From contig CM065881.1 of the NCBI GenBank assembly GCA_033439255.1, forward strand, positions 2,480,001-2,544,000: a DNA stretch of 64,000 bases, written 5' to 3'. Shown one piece after another: positions 47,801 to 61,026 of this stretch. This stretch comes from Hericium rajendrae. Taxonomy: Eukaryota > Basidiomycota > Agaricomycetes > Russulales > Hericiaceae. The position numbers and the translations under genes are program-made. Numbering within the stretch: position 1 is the stretch's first letter; each line of letters starts with the position of its first letter. Under the pieces are notes generated by a model, which worked only from the letters and a program-made list of their open reading frames with translations, did no database searches and was not told where the DNA came from.

Positions 47801-50514
47801 GCTTGGCATACGTGGGCTTTGGCCAATTTCGAAGTCGTGAACCATTTGATTACTCAGCTGGAAAGCAAGGTGCCGACATCACTGGGACTGGATTGGTTCC
47901 TCACATTGTACAGGCGGTGCAAGGTACGTCTTGTATCCAGCCAGACATTACGGGCCATTTTATAAACTTACCCATCACAGGATTCTTCCGGTCTATCTCG
48001 TTACGCAATGAAACGGCTTTACAGGACACGTTAAGGTTATTGACACTCTGGTTCAAATTCGGTGCGCATGACGAAGTTAGCCACGCCAATGGCCAGTGGC
48101 TTCAGCAGCGTCGAAGTCGACACATGGCTTGAAGTCATTCCTCAGGTACTTGTTCAATCATAGTGAAGATGATTACTCGCTTATTCATTGGCCCTAGATC
48201 ATAGCTCGTATTCAGACTCCTCACGCCAACATTCGTCGCAACATCACGAATCTTTTGACGGATGTCGGCAAACATCATCCTCAAGCGTTAATCTATCCTC
48301 TCACCGTTGCGTCGAAGTCATCGAGCATTTCGAGGAAGAATGCAGCGCTTGCGATCATGGAGAGAATGAAAGAACACAGCCCCATTATCGTAGAGCAGGT
48401 AAGGTCGTTCGATTGATGTAGCAGGACATCACTGATCTTTCGTTCATACAGGCTCTGATTGTCAGCCAAGAGCTTATCCGCGTGGCTATTCTTTGGCATG
48501 AGCTTTGGCATGAAAGACTCGAGGAGGCCTCTCGACAATATTTCAATGAGGCGAATCCCGAAGGAATGATTGCGGCGCTGGAACCTCTGCATGACATGAT
48601 TGAGGCGGTATGTGCATCTTTCTTACTTCGGTGTAAAAGTGGTACTCAAACGAGATTTTTGTAGGGTCCTACAACTGCTCGTGAAACCTCCTTCGTACAA
48701 GTATTCGGTCGTGACCTCCACGAGGCACGAGAGGCTTGCCGCCGATACCAGAAGTATGGAGAAGTCAAGGACCTTGATCATGCTTGGGATATCTACTTCG
48801 CGGTGAGTGCTCCGAGCGTGTTTTCAATGTCAATGGCCTCTCAACGATGAAACAGGTTTTCAAGAAGGTAGAGAAGCAGTTACCTGCACTAACGACGCTT
48901 GACCTGCAGTATGTCTCTACGGAGCTATTGAAAGCAAGGAACCTTGAATTGGCTGTACCTGGTGAGACCTATCCGATAGCATATCTCTAGCGCAAGTATT
49001 CACGTTGCTATTGCAGGCACATATCAGAGTGGAAAACCCATCATCAGGATCATGAGCTTCGCATCCAAGTTGACAGTCATCTCTTCTAAGCAGCGGCCAC
49101 GTCGTTTGTCGTTGAAAGGAAGCGATGGCAAGGACTATCACTACCTCCTAAAGGGTAAGGATATCGCATGATTTGACCCTTCTCATCTAATGAGTTGAGC
49201 TCCATTATAGGACATGAGGATCTGCGACAAGACGAACGAGTCATGCAGTTGTTCAGTCTCGTGAACACGCTGCTTTCCGTGGATACCAACAGTTTCAAAC
49301 GTCGTCTCCATATCCAGAGATATCCCGTCATTCCTTTGGGACCCCATGCCGGTCTGCTTGGTTGGGTCCATGACAGCGATACGCTCCATGTCCTTGTCCG
49401 AGATTATCGTGAGAGCCGAAAGGTGCTACTCAACATTGAGTACCGGTTGATGCTTCAGGTGCGGCGATCCGAAGCCACTTGTTTTCTCTCATTAACAACA
49501 TGTTTAGATGGCGCCGGACTATGAAAACCTCATGCTTCTGCAGAAGATCGAGGTGTTCGAATATGCCCTTGAGAACACCACCGGACAAGATTTGTACCGG
49601 GTACTATGGTTGAAGAGCGTTAACTCCGAGCACTGGCTGGAACGACGCGCGACCTACACGCGGTCGCTTGCTGTCAACAGCATGGTTGGACATATCCTTG
49701 GTCTGGGCGATCGCCATCCATCCAACTTGATACTTGAGCGCAAGACGGGCAAGGTCGTGCACATCGATTTCGGCGACTGCTTCGAGGTAGCGATGCATCG
49801 AGAGAAGTTCCCGGAGAAGATCCCCTTCCGGCTAACGAGGATGCTCACGCATGCAATGGAGGTACGTTCTGCATTCTCCACGACCCTGAACGCCGTGTCT
49901 CATGGTAACATACTACAGGTCAGCGGCATTGAAGGAAGCTTCAGAAACACCTGTGAAATCACGATGCAAGTTCTCCGCGACAACAAGGAGTCGTTGATGG
50001 CTGTCCTGGAGGCATTCGTCTACGATCCTTTGATCAACTGGAGGCTGATGCCAACGGAACCAAGAGTGGCTGGTACGTTTGCCTGTCCATCGTCGCTCGT
50101 TTTCGCTGACTGTCGCGGCAGCTGACACCGTACGAGCGTCGGACATGGCGCGAGTAAGCCAATACCCACAGGGCCCCACCCGCAAGCTAAAGGCCGATGA
50201 AAACGATATCCTGAATGGTAAGTACCACCTCGCGTCGTTCTCGGACACCTCCTGACTGCTTGAGACAGAGGCACAAGAAATCCGAAACGAGCGCGCCCTT
50301 GCCGTCTACAACCGTGTTCAGCACAAGCTGACTGGCCGCGACTTCAACCCAGACGTGGTGCTGCCGGTCCCCGCGCAGGTAGACAAGCTCATCCTGCAGG
50401 CAACGTCTCTCGAAAATCTCTGCCAGTGCTTCTCCGGCTGGTACGTTATTCTTCTCTTTGTTTCACAAATGTCGGTTTTGCTCATACGGCGCGAACAGGT
50501 GTGCTTTCTGGTGA
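41890..50514 (+). CDS. TOR: Target of rapamycin (TOR) kinase
   Basis: PI3K-related Ser/Thr kinase at the centre of TORC1/TORC2 nutrient and growth signalling. The start at 41890 (ACCATGGCG) gives [20 protein letters not shown]. Long HEAT arrays come first, then FAT ([40 protein letters not shown]). The FRB domain follows ([45 protein letters not shown]). The kinase has [15 protein letters not shown], catalytic loop [13 protein letters not shown] and [16 protein letters not shown] ends in CQCFSGWCAFW. Around two dozen short introns give a protein near the usual 2,400 residues. Likely single-base errors: a G missing at 47869-47870 and an A gained at 48088-48089. The first intron (about 42004-42064) may use a GC donor. 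Conserved FRB residues, including the Ser in LEEAS, predict rapamycin-FKBP12 binding. Confidence 0.98.
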
Positions 50515-50927
50515 TCTACTTATTTGTCAACATTTACTGCTTTGCTCGCTCGCTTCCATATCGCATACTTACATTGTACCATACATCATGCTATCTCACG
50601 GAAATGTATCCTTTTTTATTCTTTCGGTCTCGCACGTCGTGAGAGTTGTTTGAGCCATTTTGTCCTCAAAGTCCACTGAGGCTTATAGAGCTTCGCGAAG
50701 TCTATCCAACGCACAGAATGTACTTCCTCGGCGCCGACTTGTAGGGTACGGTCCACTTTATCCCCAAACTGACCTGTGCCGTAAGACCAATTCTTTATAG
50801 ATAGGGCGCTACTATCCTCGAACATCGTATGCCATACAAATGGTACAAAAAGTACAAGACATTCCTACACGACCGTCCAAACCTTCATGCAACAGCACAG
50901 GATATCATACATCCCCTTCTCAGCCAA
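50515..50927. other. Convergent intergenic region, no gene seen
   Basis: 3' flanks of TOR and the F-box/RCC1 gene. Nothing coding seen. Confidence 0.6.
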
Positions 50928-53079
50928 CTAAAACTCTCCCCCAGGTGGCCCTCCAGCCTCTCGCGCACCACCAGCAAACCCTCCCCTTCCATGGATATTC
51001 ATCCCCCGTGCAGCATGTCCAAACCGAAAGATACGCGACCCAAGCCCAAAACTACCCGCCAGCGGCGGTACTGGCATATCATGCGGCCCCGGCTCCTGCT
51101 GCTCCGCCGGGAACCCACCGGGCATCTGCACACCTGCGTCCTCGAGCTCGTCGACACGATCCGGCTCGAGATCGATGACGAGCGCGCCGGTGTGCCACCC
51201 CGCCGCGGCCGCCGCGAAGCAGAACTTGCGCCCGGTGTGCGCGCCGACGTTGAAGCTCACCTCCGTGGGCTCCTCGACGTCCGGCGGCGGCGTGAGCCCT
51301 GCGGCGGGTGTACGCCGGCGGGCGTTGGCGAGCTGCTGCTCGGTTGCAAAGCCGCCAGGCGTGCCGGGCGGCAGGCTGAAGGGGTCGCCGAGGCCGAGCG
51401 CGCCCTGGGAGTAGGAGCCCCAGGTGAAGAGTTTGCCCGTGGCAGTGAGCGCGCCGAAATGGTAGTCCCCGAGCACGACGGAGATGATATCGCGGTGCTG
51501 CAGCGCGGAAAGGACTTTGGACGGCATGTCCGCGTTTGTCGCGGTGCTGCCCATGAGGATGACAGAGCTGCGGCCAGTTGAGTAGGCGACGAAGGTCTCG
51601 AAATGGGCTGAAATCTGGGTGGGTGTCAGGTGGTGGATGAAAAAATGGAGTAGATATTATCTACGTGGGTGATATGCATGGCCTTTGGGGCTTTGAGCGT
51701 GCTATCGGGGTCAGAGAATGTGGGGTGTTCTGCGACCCGTGCCGCTTCAGAGAACTGAGGCAACTGAAAAAAAAGGGATCAGGGCCAAGCAAGTAAATGC
51801 ATTCAAAATGCTCACATATTCCCAGCGTCCTCGTGTGTATTGAACTTCGCTGCTCAAATCACCAAACTTCAACACGTGGCCCTTGTTCGTCAAACCGACG
51901 ATATGGCAGTCATAGGCTGCAATCTTGATTAACTTCGTCTCCTCTGCGAGTTGCTCTTCCGAGAGTCCAGTGTCAGGTAAGTCAGGGAGCGCGGGTATCA
52001 CGGGCAAGCGGAAGGGATCCTTCTGCAAAATCCACGGAGCGCACGAGATGCACTTGTCGGAAGTTGCATACGCGTTCTTGTCTCCCATTTCGTTCATCTG
52101 CGCCTCCCTCTCTTCGATCTCGCGCTGCATATCTCCATTGAACGGCCAGTACACGAGGACATCACCCGACTTTGTGAGGATCGACGAAAACGCCCAGCCG
52201 CATTCGATCTGCTGGGGCGTCGTGTCAGGGGCATAGCTGTCTAGCAATGGTGATTGGAGACGGAATGGGCGGCCCCAGCTCAAGAACGTCCAGACTTGGG
52301 ACGCAGAATCAAGAGCCATTGTGTGTAGCCTCCCGCAGCTGTGGCGACGATGAGCCTGTCGTCCGTAACGATTATATGTGGATACTACCTTATGCTTCGG
52401 ATGGGTTCAGGCATGAGAAGTTTGTGGGGTGTGGTCGCTGCCTTGTATGGGATGGAGAATCCCTCGCTGTGCAAAGCCATTTGGCCCTGTCCATCCAAAG
52501 TTCCTACGGTAGAACTATGTCAGATAATTTTCACCTTAATGAAAGACCTTGAAGCATACCCCAGACATACATAGAGCCAACGGAGTCAAGAGCATGGAAG
52601 GACCTGAGATGTGGCATCATCGTGAGTAAATGCACGATTAGGGTATGAAAATCATATCACGTACATCCCTCCTGCAACAAGGCTGACGATGCGTGTCTTT
52701 GGAATCTTAATCTCAGTCGGCTGAGGGATGGCTCGTCTGTCGACCCGGGAAGCGAGACCCAATCTGCCATTCCGATTCTCCCTAAAAATATGTAAATCGC
52801 ACGATCAATATGTGGCAAACAATGCGAATCGCACCCCCACACAAAGATCCGCGGACGATGCAGTCCTTTGTACAAGAACTTCCAGCCGCTAGTCCGTGCT
52901 GTGCCCGCACCACTGAAATTGAAGTCCTGTTCGCACTTCCTCCTCCAGAAGGTGTCATCGGCGCACAGCACGGCAAAGAGCTTGTTAGTCCTCCCAAGGC
53001 TCAGAAGATCGCGTAAATCGCATTGAGGAAACAGATTGTCCACAAGGACCTCGACCGGGAGGCTTTGCAGGCTCGCCAT
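50928..53079 (-). CDS. F-box protein with RCC1 repeats (SAF1-like)
   Basis: Predicted SCF ubiquitin-ligase receptor. The start at 53079 begins with the F-box (MASLQSLPVEVLVDNLFPQC, then DLRDLLSLGRTNKLFAVLCA). RCC1-type propeller repeats follow: RPRIFVWGENRNGRLGLASR, IVSLVAGGMSFHALDSVGSM with YVWGTLDGQMAL, LDSASQVWTFLSWGRPFRL, ECGWAFSSILTKSGDVLVYW, LTNKGHVLKFGDL, and DYHFGALTATGKLFTWGSYS with QGALGLGDPF. The tail is Gly/Arg/Pro-rich (GRGGFAGGAREAGGPPGG). Introns lie near 52793-52845, 52590-52670, 52510-52560, 52340-52440, 51780-51820 and 51600-51665. In budding yeast the F-box/RCC1 protein Saf1 targets adenine deaminase; a shared target is not shown. A decayed partial copy lies at 18240-19440. 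Confidence 0.88.
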
Positions 53080-56000
53080 ATTCGTTAGGTATGATTAAAG
53101 GGACAAATATGAGTGAACAGTGCTGATCAGTGGGCATATACGCAGACATGATCAACTGTGGCATATCTGAAGTGGTAGAAGAACTCGTACAAAAGCAAGG
53201 AAGTTTTTGAGATTCTTGCGGATGTTATGTTGGCTTGTAAGTTGTTGAATGGCGGTGGTATGAAGTTGGTCGACGCTGCGCACCAGCGAAGACGTCATCA
53301 CCATTCCGGTGCATGTCCCAAAATGGATAATTAACCTTAACCCTACACTGGAGGCTGTCTGAGCTTGTGTCACAATGTGTGCGCGGTCTGGATTGAACTA
53401 CTGTAAGTTATCTCCTGCAGGTGTGTATCTTTTAGACGACAAACTTACCTCAGTCGCAGAATCTCTTCTACAGAATACGACAATGAATATTGTATGGTCT
53501 GCTTAGGAGAGTACGTGATGACTTGCTCGACTTGGTTCAATACAGCACTTCCTTCCATTGGGATGAATTTTTTGGTGAGCGTACGCAGAATTTTCTTCCA
53601 GAATTCATGAGCTCGCCTCATTCCATATGTACATTTATATTTAGTATGCATGGCAATGACGCGTTGGTTTCCACTGCTTGCGACATCTGCATGCAGCACG
53701 GCCCTAGTCTCCGTTGCTGGCTTGCCATGTCCCCGTCTTCAGTTCTGGTGCAGATGTCATTCATACACATTGTCATCCAATCGATCTTGATCGATATCCG
53801 ACGATAATACGGCCCTCCGAGCTGTATCATCAACTTCCGCCGTCTTTGCGAAGCGCGCACGGGAGGCGACCGTCCGTGCCTATCGTCTACTCTGGGCCGT
53901 GCCTGTAGACTGAACTCGGAGCTGACAACGACAGGGCGGGTCAATCGACAACACCCCTATGTACATTTGTCTTTTGCTCGATCTCAACCATTCTGGTGTA
54001 CCTGAACTCCGGACCCGCGCTATCTGCGCCATGGGAGGGCTCTTGCTTCCCACTGCTCAAACCTGTCAAGGTCAAAGAAAGGGCAACAGGCGGAAAACAC
54101 CGCTCAGCACTTGTCTTGGCTGCCGTCAATATTGTTTTGGACGTTATTCGAGGGGGGTCAGCATGTGAATGCCTTAACAGGATCATAGGCTGCGCTGCAT
54201 CTCCGCATGTGAGTATTGCCTTTGGGGCCTTGCACGTTTTTTTTTTTTCCCTCTGCCGACGTCGAAAGCATGTTTGACGTCGCCTGAAACCCACGTCATC
54301 TCCATTTGCCAATGCTTCTCGTACGAAATTAGCCAAGTCGAAGAAACTGCGAAAGAATAGGGTTCAGTCCCATTCTACAAATATTTTGCAGCTTTTGGGT
54401 TCTTAAAATTTACCAAGATAGATCTCAGGGATCATTCGACTGTTCAACTTGCCTTTTGGAAGTAGGAACGGGCGGGTGTCCCTTGCTCCACATGCAAGCT
54501 TCAGCTGACAACTCAATGTCCTCTATTTACCCTTTTAGTTCATCATTCGACCCATCACAAGGCGGTTTTCGTGCAGGTATCTGTTGTAGTCTTGACGCCA
54601 AGTTATCCTCATTGGACGGGAAAATTGCCGAGCGAAGGCCCAACACAATTTGCTGGTGACAATCACGCGTCTCTCATTGTCGGACGATGGTCCCTGCTTT
54701 TCGTCATGTGCTGGCATGGTAACTGCTCTTGCAGCTCGATCTCCTGCCCGCGGATTTTATGCACTCTTCCTGGACCCTCCGAACGCTTCGTCGGCCTCGA
54801 CGGTATGAAGACGCATCAATGGCAATTGATCGCCCTTTATCATCGCCTCTCTGCCCAAGAGCCTCGCGACATCTGTTTCCGTATGCCTCAGTGCAGCAGC
54901 CACCTGGATCGTACCTGTGTTCAGGATTGGCAACTCAGGACGGATCCTGTCCGCTCCCATCCGTACGTCCCGTCCAGTCATTCGCCACATATATGTACAC
55001 CAGGCGCCTGCCGGCGCTCACCTCTCGCATGATCATCGATCGCGAGCGTCGAATGGTCGCCCGCCCGACATGTCTCCAACGAGGAACAGTGGTCCGGATA
55101 TATCTGTCTCTTCTGCGATCTTCGGAATCCCGGTGCTGCGTGCGCCTCCTTGCGATTACTACCCACGTGGCCAACCACGACCCTCGCCCTCGGATGCCGG
55201 TCCTGTCCACAGCCTGCAAGTTTCGCATTCACGATTCTCGGAAGAATGTATGCGATCGTTCTCTGCCTGCATTGCGGGCGCTGCCCGTGGACACAGACGG
55301 GTCCGCGCGTGGTGTATCTCTCGGACCGCGACATCGCGCAAGTCGTTTATGAGGGGCCGTTCTGGACCGCAGTGAGCCGCGTGCTTCGTGCGTGTGGGGG
55401 CAACGTGGTGCTTTCTGCCGGGATGTGCACAGGATGCGCGCAGAAGTCAGCTTTATCGCATGCTTATCGCTCGATCCCATGATGCCATCAGGGCGCGGAC
55501 GTTCTGCAGCGTGTGGGCGTCTTGAGCGCAGCTCTATCAGTGTTCTGCATCTAGCAACCACTCAAATGCATGTTTTACGGACCCGCGCACGTCTACTCCT
55601 CCCGCTAATCATGCATCCTGCCATTGACGCGCGTCTGACGACAGCGTCTCTACCCGACAGATCAGCGCACTTCCCTGTGGGTCCGGATTCAGCGGCAGCG
55701 GCTCCAGGCGCCTCGGGATAAGCTTCGGACCTCGATTCCCGCCCTCTTTCCGGTGGCGAACGTTGCGAACCTGTGCGAGCATGTGAGGGCGTGTGTCACC
55801 TTCGCAATAGAAACCTACTGCGTTTATCCAGGGAACGTGCGGTCTGGACCACTCCGCTGTCCGCCGGGGCTTTCAGTTCGCCAGAGGGCTCCTCGACATC
55901 TGTTTGCTCCAGGTGCTACATGCTTCGGCTCTCGCAGCGGGCATCTCACAAGCCAACCTGCCATTCGTCGTCAGGGTGAGTGTACTTCTGACATTCATTC

Positions 56001-58036
56001 GGGATGCCCTTCCGCGATCATCGCAGAATATGTCTGTAGATATTCCCGTGCAGTTTCCGATTCTGCGACCCAGCAGTGCCTGCTCCCTAGCAAACTCAAC
56101 ATATCTGCCCAATCAATATACCCGTCTGTCTCCGCTTCATCCCCATATCTCTGTCTTTCGAACCTGCACTGTCTTCCGAACCTGCATGGTGCGCGTAATA
56201 TTTACGATAAATGCAGGGAGGTTTATCCGTCGCATGACGTGCTACAGCACTTCCCGAAATCTCAGATATGTATACGTCGTGTTCTGCGCCACCATCAGCA
56301 TGATGTCGCAAATAACGCCGCCCTCGCATCGTCCCCGGGCCTCGACGACCCACGCCATTGGTGCGCGGAGCGCACTCTTGTCACTGAATTATGGTTGATT
56401 GAGATATTGACGTGCAGTGATGGACACGAGCAGCTGATCCCGCCGGCCAGGGTCGCAGACGCGCTCGCGCGCTCGCGACGTCTGACATTCGACGATGATC
56501 TGGGATCGGGCGACGCAGATGACTCTGACGGCGCGACGGGTCGCCGGGGTCGCAGCCTGCAACCCTGCACGCTGAGGCGCTTTGATGGCCGGCTTGATCC
56601 TGAGGGCGTTGAGAGCCGCGTGTGGCGGTCCGGGCCTGATCACAAGTCGGGGCACGCCCAGCGCTGGAAATAGCAAATTAAATTTAATCGCAATCAAGCA
56701 GCCGCGTGCGTGGTGCACATTGGCCATCCCAGGCTCAACTGAGCGGCACATGCATATTCCCGCCTGCGTCGACGCAAGGAGATGCGTCATGCCTCTGCGC
56801 CATGGCGCCTTTTGCGCCAAGCAGCGCCTGAGGGGCGCGGACGAATTGTTTTGGGATTTATGCATTATGGGCGAATATGCAGCCTGCGTGCGCGTTGCGG
56901 CCAAATCAGCACGATCCCGATCGAACGCGCAACAGGAAAGGGCGTCCAGCGTCGGCGCAACTCGGCGGACCACAATCTGGCATCGACGCATTGGTAACAT
57001 TGCTTGTTGGATGACGCGCGTGCCGTGCGTGGCCGTGTCACTGATCATGACCATCTTGGAGGGATGACAGGAGCGAGGAATGGTGTTTCAGCCAGCCGGA
57101 AATGCACAGCCTGGCATCGATACATCAGCAACTTGCTAAGCTCCGAAAGTTGTGAAATACTGCGAAGTCGGACGATGGGCATATACAAATGCATATTCGA
57201 CGATGCGATGCGTGGCATTACGTGCGCAGGCACGTCTCGCCTGTTCCGAGGCATTGCGCTGACAGGAGACGATTGTTGAGCAGACGTGCCGAGGACGACG
57301 GCTGAAGTCAAGTAACCGTTGCTGAGGATGGCAGCCAAAATCGTCCATAGGGGCAGAAAAAGATCGAGGTTTTTATCACCGCGCACCATCGCCGCATATC
57401 CAGCTTATAGTCCATCTTCAGAAATTCGAAGCCGATAATTGGCATGCGCAGGCTGCATGATACGACGGACATTCGGCGCGATCGCAGTGGGGGCCTGTGG
57501 AAGCTTATCGCACGAGTTGCTGCACCTGACGCATAGAGTTTGTTTCTTCTTCCACAAACTTAGTTCAGGGGAGGAGCCGAGGAGCCTGGAAACCGCATCC
57601 GGGTCGTGATCAGGGCTATAGAGTAGGAGCGGAGAGGCGTACAGATTCGGCAGACAAGGAACGAAGGATTGAAAACCGCGACGGTCGACTACGACGCGAT
57701 GCGACAATTCAAGTTATTCCGGGAGTCATCGGATGGCTGGCCTGTCGATCGGGATCCCGAGGCAAGGTTCACTGTGCTCGCTGCTGTCGGCGCAGCTGTG
57801 TCGCAGTAGCAGGATCAACTTGGCTACTGATCGATATGGCGATTAATCTGAAAACCTGGTCGACATCAGTCTTGATGACACTGAATGGGGGGAAGTCAAT
57901 GGGTTTTTTTGTAAGGAGCTCACTGCTGTTGAAATCGTCGATGTGTTGTCCTCAGCCTGCGCAAGGTCAGCTGCGGAGGCTCCTGCGTCGCGGTCGCCGC
58001 GGAGACAGGAGCGTGACGCCAGGGTGGGAGAAACGC

Positions 58037-58046
58037 GTGACGTCAC
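58037..58046. promoter_or_regulatory. CRE-type palindrome GTGACGTCAC
   Basis: A perfect 10-bp palindrome containing TGACGTCA, the site class bound by CREB/ATF bZIP factors. It lies about 5 kb upstream of the nearest start, so its target is unknown and it could be chance. Confidence 0.3.
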
Positions 58047-60221
58047 AAAGCCCCATGTGACACTCGCGTTCAGTCACACGCGTAGCCAAAGTCGCATTCG
58101 GCCGGACGTACGTCGACACCGATGCCCTCCTGCTCTGGCCACCTGAACACGATGTTGTCGCATGTTCGCATAGTCGCGTAGCCAGACCACGCTTTTTGAA
58201 ACTTTGCAGCTGTCTCGACCCGAACACCCGTGCTTCGACTTCTGCCCAGCGCTTATGCCGCCTTGCATCATGTTTCAGCGAAGACCTTCCCACACGTGAC
58301 GGGTCTGTTGAATGATTGAACTCTCCTGTTTTCCAGCCCTGTCGTAAGTGTCACCCACCTCCTGGAAGTCGGAAGGCAAGGCAGGTGAAGGGAGAGGGAA
58401 AGGCAAGTGTGTAGCCTTCCCAACTTGATAGAACCGCGAACTGGGGCGACGTGGCGAAGTCGTGGCGATCAGGAGAACCAGCTGACAGAGTTGTGCAGGA
58501 CGCAGAAGGAAAAAAGGTTCCGTAAGAGAACACGCGACGGACTCCGAATGTCCGCGTGGGTGACAACACGGTCTGAACATGTCGTCGAAGAGAAGCTTGG
58601 CGGTGTGTATTTTGAGCTATCCGCCTCTGCTGACCCGCTTCGCAGATTAAGATAATCAGCACCAAGCCCGCGTCGGGTGCACGCGCCGATGCGGCGTGCA
58701 GCGCGCCATGTGTCGCGAGAGGTTGCAGCACGCACAACGGTCGCTCCATGGCGGCCACGCATCGGCCATGGGTCGTGGTTCGCTGTCAGTCTCGCTTCCG
58801 GGAACGTCGACCAATGCGGTCATACGTTGCGCCCTGTTTGTAGGTGCCGTTACCGTTATGAACGTGTCACATTTCGATGCAACACAGCAGCGACGTCGCG
58901 CCGGGGCTGCGTCGCCGTCTTCAAAAACGGGAAAGAAGGCTCCGTGCCCCCGGCCCGCTGCCTTCCATGCAGAGCCAAGATCACGCCCCGCCCCGCCTGC
59001 CTTTTGCCGTTTCCTGATTCTGCCGTCCTATAACGGTCGAATAGGGGCATAATTGCAGCAATTGCGATCCCATCTGCATGCACGCAGGTATGTATGTTCC
59101 ACCCATCATCGTGCCCTCTCCATTTGATGATTTGCGCCAGCCAAAGCTCAAATGCATCGCACCAGCTGCGCCCTCCCCAAATCACCTCCCGTGCGCATCA
59201 CATCCCTTCAGGCAGCTGTCGCGATTGCGCCCTGTGCACCGCGAAATTTGAAACGCAGGCAAATTCAAGGATCCATCGCCCGTGCCACCTTTATCGTGGA
59301 GCGCGCGTTGCACACGTACATCGCGACACATCGTGACTACGCGCGAGCATATCGTGCCGTAACAAGATGCTCTCGCTGATTCTGGCAGCACCGGGGCGGG
59401 TCCGACCCTGCAGGGAGCCGCGCGAAGTCGCGTTGCTGATCCGTCGTCGTGTGCGTCCGCGCCGTCGCCAGTGCGCCAAGCGGCCAAGTCGCCATCGCGC
59501 CATGCCGTCGCGGGCTTCGGTGGGTGCTTTTCCTACTTCGAACGCCTTCGACATCCATTTTGTTCGGTGTGCAAGGATGGAGCACTGAGAGTTCACCATC
59601 AACATGCCCACCCCTTGCCGTCGGTTCTGCGCCGATGGCTACGAGCCTGCGAAGTCGCGACTCCATTATCCCCCTTGATCGTGCACGGCCCACCGACCTC
59701 AATCGACCACCCGCCAACCCGGATCAACTCTCTGGTGCTGTCCTCCCACAGACGGACGCAGGAGATCCTCCTGACGCGTACAGCCAGATCATACAACTGT
59801 ATACAGCGCTCCATCTCGAATTTCGAGGACGAAATTAAATTTGCATTCGCCCGCCGCCTGACGCGATCGGCCCCGATCCCGCGATGTCATACGGCCCCCT
59901 CAGCTGTCTCCAGCGTCCAGTCCCGCACCGTCCGATCGCGCACCGACGGCGGCCCGCGGCGCGCGTCCACTATCGATGGGACAAATATAAGCTTTTGACT
60001 TATCGTCTCCCTCCGCAATCGCATCGCGTGCTCGCCGCGCTCTGATCTTCGCCCCCGGCGCTGCATCCATCGCGCGTCAGCCGGACACAACCACCAATAA
60101 TATTTATCACCGGCGCACCGCTCGCCATGTTGCGCCGACAGTTGTCGCGCAAGGAACGCAATTTATGCAATTTACCTGCTTGATTATCGGTGGCCCTTGG
60201 CGGTGCACAGTGCACCCGCGC

Positions 60222-60437
60222 GATGTGGCGCCCGGCGCCCGTCTGGCAGGTGAGACAGGTGAAGGGGGTCCGGGGGTGCTGGGCAGTGAAGGGGGCCTGG
60301 CCTGCGCGTTTGCAGGCGGGAGACTATGAGATGTGGCGCTCGGCGCCCGTCGGACAGGTGGGACAGGTGAAGGGGATCCGGTGGTGCTGGGCAGTGAAGG
60401 GGCCTGGCTTAGCGTGTTTGAGGCGGGTGGCTGCAGG
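60222..60437 (+). repeat. Two-unit 108-bp tandem repeat, G-rich
   Basis: GATGTGGCGC starts at 60222 and again at 60330. The two units stay alignable throughout (CGGCGCCCGTC, CAGGTGAAGGGG, GTGCTGGGCAGTGAAGGGG, GCCTGGC), with scattered substitutions and small indels near the end. It produces the proline-rich reading frame on the minus strand. Confidence 0.9.
60264..60295 (+). other. G-quadruplex motif in repeat unit 1
   Basis: Four G-runs of 5, 5, 3 and 5 bases are separated by loops of 3, 4 and 7 bases, matching the standard G3+N1-7 pattern. The second repeat unit has lost the pattern. Confidence 0.7.
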
Positions 60438-60938
60438 CTTGGACAGGGCGTCCGAGGCTGGAACAGGGCAACGCTGGACTGCACGGGATATCTGCTGGGC
60501 GTGCCGCAATAATGGAGGGCCGTGGTATAGAGAGTGTGTTTCACCAGGCGGTATCCGACGCGCGCGTTGAGGCTTGAGAGCGAAAGGAGAATGTGGAGCT
60601 TGGTCCCGATGCGTTGCACGACAGGTGAAAGGCGTTCCAAGTGCTGCTGACAGCTGAATTCGAAGGGGCCAGAGGGAACAGGGACGCGGTGTCGTTGAGC
60701 AGACGAGAGGCGCGACCGATGCAGCATTCCTCTTGCTCTATGCAGGCCTGACAGCGCGACCTGATCGTCCCCAACTTCGAGAAGCCAGTACACACGTCCC
60801 ATCGCCCGATCGCCCGCCGTCCTGATCGTCGCTCACTCACGCTCCATTCGACCTTTCTTTGTCCCATCTACACGGCACCGTCCCGGCACTCCACGGATCT
60901 GCAAATAATTTCAATACGTATGTACGGCATACGGTAGG

Positions 60939-61026
60939 TATGTACAGAAGAGCGCGCGATTAGAGGGTACAGTATCGACTATGCTATGCTATGGAAGGTG
61001 TGTATGTACGAGTAGGACTATGTACA
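60939..61026 (-). promoter_or_regulatory. Two UGUACAUA (Puf-type) motifs 3' of the Con7-like gene
   Basis: On the minus strand, the coding direction of the zinc-finger gene, TGTACATA occurs at 61019-61026 and 60939-60946, roughly 310-400 bases after the stop. UGUANAUA is the recognition sequence of Pumilio-family proteins such as Puf3. Whether the 3' UTR reaches this far is not known. Confidence 0.35.

Noticed and set aside
55753-56673. 306-codon plus-strand open frame in the gene-free tract
   Set aside because: Composition looks random, no domain or intron-supported extension is visible, and several overlapping frames of similar length occur on both strands. Transcript evidence would be needed.
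60107-60802. 231-codon minus-strand proline-rich open frame
   Set aside because: Its length comes from the 108-bp G/C-rich tandem repeat, and nothing outside the repeat looks coding.
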